The notes below the pieces were generated by a model, which had not been told where the DNA came from, ran no database searches, and saw only the letters and a list, made by a program, of their open reading frames with translations. A stretch of 64,000 bases of DNA from contig OX637397.1 in the NCBI GenBank assembly GCA_951799425.1, positions 19,101,064 to 19,165,063 on the forward strand. The letters run 5' to 3'. Within the stretch, counting starts at the first letter, position 1; the number at the start of each line of letters is the position of its first letter. Source of the DNA: Ilex aquifolium (lineage: Eukaryota; Streptophyta; Magnoliopsida; Aquifoliales; Aquifoliaceae). The translations under genes were made by a program, and so were the position numbers. Of this stretch, positions 1-9,200 are shown piece by piece.

Positions 1-227
1 AAAATGTGTGCTAAGCAAACAGAAAAAAGTTTAGTGCACGCCCGTACAGGAAGAATGTGTGTTCTTACTGATAATCATAAGTCAGATGCTCGCCCCTTTT
101 TATGTCTCGAGTTGCAAATATGCCAATCCTCGTTTCACCATCAATGCTCCTAAAAATGAAGTGCGTATAAGAGTAAAATTAAAAACCATCGTAACTATGA
201 AATCAGTAAAATGGATCAGCCAAGAAC

Positions 228-399
228 CATTTCTGCATTTCTGTATTGGGACAACAACTGTGATTTATATATCTTGATTTGTTTCCCTTGTATGTGGCAT
301 CAATCACCATGTCTCGATTGATTTCACATAAGTAAAAGTTTGTTTCTCCACGGTGTTTCATTTTCCAAAGCCTTTCCTCACATGTTTTGTCATCAATAA
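228..399 (-). CDS. ASHH3: ASHH3-like coding exon 6 (SET core with NHSC motif)
   Basis: The acceptor is TTCATGCAG, after a short 111-bp intron. It encodes [44 protein letters not shown] and CPNTEMQK. The donor is GTTCTT, inside the Trp codon. The next exon (the GETRIGIFA-type segment and YDY) is expected beyond the left edge of the window. Bases 1-227 are intron with nothing recognised in them. Confidence 0.9.
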
Positions 400-3237
400 C
401 TGCATGAAGAAAGAAACACATTTCACCATCGAAATCCACTTGAAAAAATATGCAAGATAAGGAACATAATTTCATTAACTTAGATATTGCAGGATTGAAA
501 AAAAGATCACCTTCTCCCACGTATTCTATCACAAACTCTCCTTGTTTAACATCTTCATCAGCCACAATCCCTGATCCACATTTCTCGGTCTGCAAGCAAA
601 ATCACGATGTGACATTTTGAGGAAAATGTAAGGAGAAAATAAGCCGATAATATGAGTATCTAAGAAAACTAAATGAAATGAAAAAAAGCGGTATCCACCA
701 AAAGGAAAATATTGGGCTGCATTGGGGATAACTGTAGATGAAAATTTAAAGGGAAGAAGTCCTCTGAGATGGAATGGATAAAGAATAAACTCAGCGAACA
801 AACAGCAAAAGACTGTCCCACATTCAGTGTTTGTACTATGTGCTCCACGTAGGATTAAATGGTTGAACTAGAAAAGAAGTTTCAGATAAAATGCATATAT
901 TAAGGCTGGGGGCGAAGCTAGGATTTTGTTTCAGTGGGGGCAACCTAAAATTCTTAAATTTAATATTGTTTTCATCAAAATATATATTTTAATAAACTTT
1001 TTTATATATAGTTCCATAAAAAAAATGTCATTTAGATGCGCAACTCATATATATAAGCGATGTACATAAAAAGGCACAAAAAAAGATTTCACATCAAAAG
1101 ATCATCTATTTCTTAACTAGGAGACGGTTGTTATAGTATTAATTTTCTTACGAGTAATGCTAGATGGACTTAAAAAGTAGACTTAAAAATTAGACTTGAT
1201 AATCCAAACCATTGAATAGGTAGTGCGTCTCAATAAATGTTGGGGCCCACAGTGAAATCAATGGTTATAATTATCAAGTCTACTTTTTAAGTCCATGTAA
1301 CATTGCTATTTTCTTACAAGAAATCTATCCATAACTGAAAAATGAATTTGTCTACTTATACTTAAATTTAATAGTTCGTCATTAAGTTCGTAACGAATGA
1401 CATAATGTGCTACACATAATTAAAATATAATCCATAAATCCACAATACTTATGTGTATTTGTTGCTGAAATTTCAGATCTAGTTCCCTAGTATTTGGATC
1501 TTGTTGTTCTGAATTTTTAATTGAAATAGATAAGTTTTTAGAGTGGAATTTGTGTGATTCACTGTAGCAGATTTTGTCCTATTCATGCTTTATTTTGTGT
1601 TGAAATTAAAGTGATACACTATAGTAAAAATCAGCGACTGTTTTGTTTTCTCGAGTCTTGTTCTTGTGTTTTGGTGAGATAATTGTTGTTATATACCCCA
1701 ATACCAACAACCGAGTAAGCCGATTTGTTGATGAATATACCAAAACTTCCTATAAATCAAAGGAAGGAAAGAAGTGAGGGCTAGTGAAGAAAGACAGAGT
1801 CACAAAAACTGAAGTTCGAACGAAAAAGGCGTCCAGTAGAGTAAAGGGCGTGAAATGAGTGAGCAACCAAAGTTATGTTTAATTGTCTAAAAATTACACT
1901 AACCCCACCTATACTATATGAAAATTTTAGTGGGAGCAAGATTCAAAAATTTTTGAAATTTTCAAAAATTCACCTAAGTCCCAATTTTTTTAAAAATTCC
2001 AGTGGGGACAGCTGCCCCATACTAAATCCGCCTTTGATTAAGGCAAAGGCCCAAATGGGGAAAATCCAAGAAGTCACTTAACTGGCCAAAAAGAAAAGGA
2101 TTACGAAGGATATAAACTACATGGATGCACCGAGTAGGGTGGTCTAGTAGTGGTACCGGTCTTACTCCTCACCCAGAGGTTGGGAGTTCGAATCCTAGAG
2201 CCCCCATTAGGGCTCATTGGTTAGCCTTTATACTAACCTAGTTAGGTTTGGTCCCGAGAGGTGTTTCAGACGCGGTCAAGGGCCTTATGATCCCACCGGT
2301 GAGGGCTTAACAGGGTGGCCGTTGGGCGCTCTTCTTTGCCCCCACCCTTATTTTTTTCAATATCAAAAAAAAAAAAAAAAACTATATGGATGCAGTGGGT
2401 TTGCATAAAGGAATAGTGAAGCAAATGTAATTCTAGAGTCTCCAATCCAATCTTGTGATAAAAAAATGTGTGCAGTGGGAGGAACGCTTCGTAGCCTGTT
2501 AAAGTTGAACTACGAGAGTCAGCTAAATTTTTCCATTTATATGTTTCAAAGCTCTAATATCTCTACAAATTAATATAAAACCTTTCAATGATTAAATTAC
2601 AATCTCCACATGTCATGAATTTACACGGAAAAAAGCAATAATCTCAAAACATCTAACTCTTCAATATTGCAACCACAATTTTTCTACCCTGAAATCAACC
2701 AGCAACTAGTGGTTAAATAAGGGTGAGGTGGATAACCCAGTAAACAAAATTATTCCTAATATGACAAGAGTGCGAATGATCAAGAGGATAATGAAGCATT
2801 CATAAATACAATCGAAGAACAATTGAAGCAATTGCAATACAAGAGCCACATACATAATATTCATTTCAGTAACATGTCAAGTGACAGCTAGGCACACCAC
2901 ACAACACAAGGCCTGTCAATGGACCGGATTTCGGTTTGAATACCAACCCATTGAGTGGGATATGGACCAAGTTTTAAATATGTTAAGAATCCGATCCGAA
3001 ATATTATAATGTTAAATATACTATCAAATATTATATATGTATATTACGAATATTACGAATATGTGTCAGATTACAAAAGTAAAAGTGATATGAAATGCTT
3101 ATAGAGATTTGAAATGCCAGCCAAACTAACCAGTGGATGTCATATCACACTTTCTCTTTCCTTTTCTTTTTCTTCCCCCTTTCATCTCTTCTTCTCTTTT
3201 CTCGTTCTGCACCCAAAGGCTCTTGCCCTTTCCAAAT

Positions 3238-3282
<45 letters not shown>

Positions 3283-6200
3283 CCTAGATTTCAACCCCTC
3301 CTACCCACATCTCTTCTGCCTCACCACCATGGCCTCTCTCACTGATTTCCTCATCCCAAGGTTCCTTCAACTACAACCCAACAATTATGCCCTCTGATGA
3401 TCCTTCCACTCAGAACTAATGGTTCATTTGATTAGTTTCTTCACATTTTTGGGCTTAAAATCATGTATTTTTTGGTGAAATTGAGCCAAAATTAACTGGA
3501 ATGGATCTATGATTGAAACCTTATTTGAGTCGAATAGGACAAGATTTTTGGATCAGAAATCCGATTCTTAATGGATTCGGATATGGACAACTAAAATTAA
3601 ATTGTCAGATAACAGATGGGATTTGGAATCAGATTCAAATAGGATCAACTAGAATCTGATCCGTATTTGACATGCCTATAGCACAATCACTCTGATACGT
3701 GAAATATTGGCAGCTGGATTATAGGCTCCCAGTAACTTACCGACTCGTGCACTTTGTACAAATCCCAAATTATCCGAAACAAGTAATTAGAAAACACAAT
3801 CAACATAAATTCATGTGATTCAAAATAATCAAGAGGATTACAAATCAAAGTAAATACACTTTGCAAGCAATTCTCTTTACAACTTCAGGATAACTAGGAT
3901 AAATACTCTTTGGAAGTTGAAAAGATAGATTACTCCAAAACCATGCACTAAAAGATAGTGGCTCATTATGGCGTTGGGTTATGAGAATTATATCCAATGG
4001 CTAGTGATGAGTTCTCAAAGCATATTTCTATGAAGAACATGGATGGAAGGAGAATCATCACTATTGTTCATCTCACTAGTTGAATTTCCTATTTCTCATT
4101 GCACATCTTTTGTTGTTGTTTTGTCCTTCTTCCTAAAATTGAGCATTTGTTGTCTGCTCATTCTGCTATGTATAGTTTTCTTGGTTAGGGCAAGGGACAA
4201 AAAATGTATCATTGTTATAATCCTTTCACCAAAAGACTATATTTCTTCTAAACATGAGGTTTTTCTTGAGTATATATCTTTCTCTTGCATTCCCTCTCCT
4301 TCTGACTCCTTCAGTAAATCTAAACTTATTTACATTACCCCTTTCATTGAAAATAATTTGGGTGACTCTTATGTTCATGACATGTTCACTTCTCACATTC
4401 GCTCCCTCGCTTCAAACTTTTCTCCCAATGGTGTCCCTCTATTGTTCACACTTATCCTCGCACAGCCAAGACTAACTCCTACATAGATACAACTTCTTTA
4501 CCTCTCACAAATACGTCTCCATTGATTTTTGATGATGCCGATCCTCCCACGTCTCTCTCTTCTAAACTTATCTACTCTAAAAAGGTTGTTCTTAATCCTT
4601 TCTCTCATAAAAAGACTACTCTAGATCTTCTTTGACAACAAACTATGAATGAAAAACTTTATGCAACGTATAAACTAGGACATGGGATCTTGTGTCTCTA
4701 CCAATTGGTAAGCGTTCTATTAATTTGTTGTTAAGTGTTGAAATATAAATACTTAAGTTACGCCTTCTCCAACAGCTTAACCTTTTGGAATATATGGTTG
4801 TTTAATATGGTATCAGAGTAGAAGATCTTGTATTCAAATCTCACTACCATCCAAATTATTAAAAAGATTTCTGCATCCTAAGTCCAAAATCTAGACTACA
4901 CATGAGGGGGCGTATGGAAGTATAAATACTCAAGTTACACCCTCCCCAACAACTTACACTTTTGGAGTAAATGGTTGTTTAACACCAAGTATATAAGATT
5001 AAAACCAAGGTTGATAATTCTATTGAAAATATAAGTTTGGATTAGTTGTTAAGGGTTTTGCACCGGCAAGGATCAAAATTTTGTTTTTGTGCATTATTTC
5101 GATCACCTAGAAAAACTTGTTGGAAATACTTTGGAAACATTTCAAAAACAACATGGAAATGAAGAAAAAATTCGAAAAATTATATTCAAAATATTCTGAA
5201 ACATTAGTTGAAATATTTCGAAATATCTTAAAGCACCTCGAAACATTCCACAACAATGGCAAAAACATACCGAAACATCTCAAAATATGTTGAAACACTC
5301 CGAAACAACTCAAAATATGTTGAAACACTTCGAAACACTTCCAAGTATTGGTATTTCGATTGAATCATTACTTCATTTCGATCTCTTTGGAAATGAAAAT
5401 GCTTAGACCATTTTGAAACGCAATTTTGATCCGTATGCACAAGAATATGACATTGATTACAGGGAGAGTGGAAATCACCAATTGAAAAAGTATGCTTGAC
5501 ATTCATCTTCCATTGGCCAATGATTTCGACAACAATTGAGGGAAAGAGATAGATTTACATGGTTCCTCATCCTGGCCTTGCTCATGTTATAGGTGAGGTA
5601 TGCAAAATTAAAGTAGTTTATATGCTCTCAAACAGGCTCCTCAGTATTAGTTTGAGAATTCTTCTACTGTGATAGTGACTTGGGTTTTCATCCCACTGAT
5701 CATAATTATACTCTCTTTCTTCATTCTACTTATGCGAGTCAGATTATTAATAATATGATTACTACTAGGCATGATTCTAAGGGCAATTCAATTTTGAGAG
5801 CTTAATTACAACAATTTAAGATAGAGGATCTTGGTCGCCTTTGATATTTTCTAAGTATTCTTCCTGAAAGTACACAACTGATGGCTTCCACAAGGCTCAA
5901 TTATTAGACTCTCGAACTATTGAGTTCCCTCTCGAGCTGTGTGTGTATCACGCTTTTACTGTTGATCCTTTACCTAATCCTACTTTGCATAGGATGTTAC
6001 TGGTAGTTTGGTCTATCTCAATATTACACGACCTGATATTGCTTCTGTCGCTCATGTTGTGAGTCAATTTGTCTCTTCTCTGATATAGTTCACATTTTAT
6101 ATCCTCTTAGAGGCACTTTACATCGAGATTTATTGCTTTCTTTCAGTTCTTGCAACTTTTTGCTTTTTATGATGCTAACTAGGCCAGTGAGGCCTTGGGT

Positions 6201-9200
6201 CGTACATCAACCACCGGTTTCTATGCTATTTTCTTATTTCCTAGAAAAATAAGATGCATAAAATTTTCGTCAAAGATCAAAATTTCATTTTGATGCATTG
6301 TTTTGATCACTAAGGCCCCGTTTGGTAACGTTTCCGTTTTTCGTTTTTCGTTTTTTTTTTTATTTTTAGAGTAAACAAGAAAAAAAAACTCGTTTGGTAA
6401 CCGATTTTGTTTTTTTTTTCTGCCACCGTTTTGTAAACGAGGGGCGATTTTCAAAAACTAAAAAAATACGTTTTCGGTTTTCGTTTTTGAAAAACAAAAA
6501 ACGGAAACGTTACCAAACGGGGCCTAAGGAAATGAAAATATTTCGAAAACAAAATGAAAACCAGAAAAAAAAAATTGAAATTTGATTTCTGAAACACAAC
6601 TCGAGACAAGGAATTTTCGTATTCAACACTTATTTGTTTAAGTTCTCATGGAAACAGAATTGTTTCGGTCATTTCAAAACGAAATTATGATCATTTGTTG
6701 TTGATCACTACCGAAGTTGAATATCATGCTATGGCTACCACTACGTTAGAGATAGTTTCATTGCAATGCTTGCCTATCAATCTTGGCGTTTCCATTTCTA
6801 ATTGGGCAAAACTACATTTTCCATGAACGGGCCAAGTATATCAAGGTTACCTATTATTTTGTGTGTCATACTCTTCAGCTTGGGACTAATTTCTAACTTT
6901 TGTTTCTTCCACTATGCACCTGGCTAACTTCTTTGTGATGTCTCTCACGAAGTTGCATTTTCATTTTCTTCTTCACAAACTTTCTTCCATCACAAAATGG
7001 GGTTGAGAGGGGGTGTTAAGATTGTAATTAAGTTATTTATCATTAGGGGTAGTCTGGTCTTTTTTATTGTAAGGTTTAATATAAATTGTCGCTTGTGCCT
7101 ATTCTGCATTAATCATGCAATATTAGAAAATATCTAAAAGACTTGTTATCTCTCCTCTAATATGTTCTCTCAATTTATAGATGCTGGAGTCCAAGAACCC
7201 AGACCTGTTACAGGTCAAGTGGTCCACCACAAGTATGAACATAGCAATAGATGGTTTTTTCAAACTTCCACAATTATATGATCCAAAGTCTGTCTTTCTT
7301 ACATAACACAAGTTTTCAGGTGTTTAAAATTTTTCCGCAACAGGTAAGACAAATTCATTGCAATAACTGCACATTCACCAGCCATAAACAAGTTTCAAGG
7401 TCAATCTTTGCATGAAAAAATATGATTTTCTTTGCATATTTTACTTTCCTTGCAGGATTACTCAGAATAATAGCAACATAACAAACTTAGAAGTATAAAT
7501 GATTCAAATCGCAGGTCCTAATTTATACATCTTCAACTAACATGCCACATACCAGATATTCCATACAGGAAGAGGGCATAATAACTAAAAAAAGAGTATC
7601 ATAACAAATTGGTCAATGCTTTAATCTAGCTCTCAGTAGGTTGTCCAAAATGCAACTCCTCATCAATGTTTCTTTCCAAGTTATATTATGTTTAGCAACA
7701 AAAAAAATTCAATCAGAAATTATACCTTCACTATTTTCATCTTCTTCACAGGTCGCTGGTGGAACGGTTTATTAAGACACGAACTCCCACATTTACAACC
7801 TGCGGAGCAGCTAGACTGTAGTATCCTGTGAAAAGAAAACCATGAATCATCCGCAAAAAATAGATAATGCTACTAGAATGGCACATAACCAAGTCAAATC
7901 ACAGAGGAAACAATGATAATGAACAAGCAAGTAATTCCTTTACAATTTCCAGGACCCTGACACATTTTTTCCAGGTTTAAAAATAAATCAAGTCATGACA
8001 TAAATCCGAAGTGTTGAAATCAACTTCAAATCTAGAAATTCAATAGGCAGCCAAATCCAGTCAATTAGATGTCAGATAGATGAGAAATTTACAAGTGCCG
8101 ACACAATGTTCTTAAAGACGATCGCCTAGGCGCTAGGCGACGTCGGGCGAAGCCAGCTCGCCTTAAGAGATCCAAGGCAAGGCGAGTTGTCCAATGCAAA
8201 ACTTAAGCAAAGGCGGTTTTCTATATTTATATATGTACATATATACATATTTTTTGCTTTGTTGATCTATTATAGAATTTTAGATCTACTGAATTGGACA
8301 ACAATTTTGATGTGCATTAACACACCGGCTTGAGGATCCATGGGAAAACATCAACGGCTATTGGCTTATTTGTCAAAAAAAATAGGGTACGTTATAAAGA
8401 AATAATTGGTCAATAGGAATATAGGATATTCGAGAGACAAAAACTCGTTAGTTTGAAGAATCTTTTTGATTGTTTAAATTTTGATGAATTTCTAAAACAA
8501 CAACGATTAATTACTACTGCTATAAAACAAGCTCGCATTTTATCTTCTTTACCTTTCATTAATAATGAAAAACAATTTGAAAGAACCAAGTCGACGGCTA
8601 GAACTACAAAGCTTAGAACCAATAATAAATAGGTTTACTCTTTCTTCACTTGAATCAAAGTTCCAATCCGAACTCAAAGGCAGATTAATATTTTGTTCGA
8701 AAAATCTAAGAATCCAAATTTTATTGTGATGTCATACATATATGCTAACCTTAAAAAATTTCTTCTGTATCCAACTGCTTTGGATCAAACGAAGCATTGA
8801 CAAAATATTTAATTTCTTTAATAGTTTGATTTGTGTGTTTTCGAATGTTAAGATTTTAGATATTGTCGATGTTTGTTTTAATTTAAATGTTTGTGTTGTA
8901 TCAACATATTTAAGATATTATTGGTGTTTGTTTGATTTTAAATGTTTATACTTTTGGTTGCATTTGAATATTTTGTATTTGAGAAGTTTGGAACTTGAAT
9001 ATTTATCACTTAGGATGTTAATAACAAAATATTTACTAGGTTTTTATACTGTTCGCCTCGCTTCAATGAAGTTTTTGCTTTGCCTCTCGCCTAGGCCTCA
9101 AGAGACCTAAGCGTCTGGATTTGCTTTATGTCTTAAATAACAATGCGCCCACAAACCAGTGGGCAGATTGTTGATGCAAATAGATGCTGCAGTAACTACT

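Larger units (their letters stand above)
2911..3680. mobile_element. TIR element in intron 4 carrying a gene-like 5' fragment
   Basis: The left end AGGCCTGTCAATGGACCGG and the right end in reverse complement, AGGCATGTCAAATACGGAT, are imperfect inverted repeats. Similarity continues inward, with AAGAATCCGATCC on the left and AAGAATCGGATTTC on the right. I find no clean TSD. The middle (3133-3397) is unlike the ends: CT-rich, with a Kozak-like ATG. Confidence 0.5.
4043..7180 (+). mobile_element. Decayed Ty1/copia element (integrase end, RT, RNase H, 3' LTR), 5' part missing
   Basis: Fragments appear in pol order with many stops and shifts. There is an integrase-tail segment ([20 protein letters not shown], about 4216-4275) and an RT start (about 4650-4715). 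RT continues at 5006-5066 ([12 protein letters not shown]), at about 5560 ([11 protein letters not shown]) and at 5690-5860 ([14 protein letters not shown]). An RNase H piece includes STTGFYAI near 6208, and a tail region lies at 6700-7000. The polypurine tract ttgagaggggg is followed by a 3' LTR start at 7014 (tgttaag). No 5' LTR, gag or protease is present. Insertions at 4736, about 5070, about 6275 and 6314 break it further. The LTR right end is approximate. Confidence 0.75.

Noticed and set aside
529..801. Minus-strand frame of 90 codons partly overlapping ASHH3 exon 5
   Set aside because: It extends exon 5 upstream into the intron in another frame. The SET frame and the TTGCTTGCAG acceptor explain the region.
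2130..2200. Possible functional tRNA gene at the SINE head
   Set aside because: A and B boxes are present but no cloverleaf with an acceptor stem closes, and the TSD plus poly(A) tail define a SINE.
8410..8622. Minus-strand frame of 70 codons
   Set aside because: It is the antisense of the plastid rps18 fragment.
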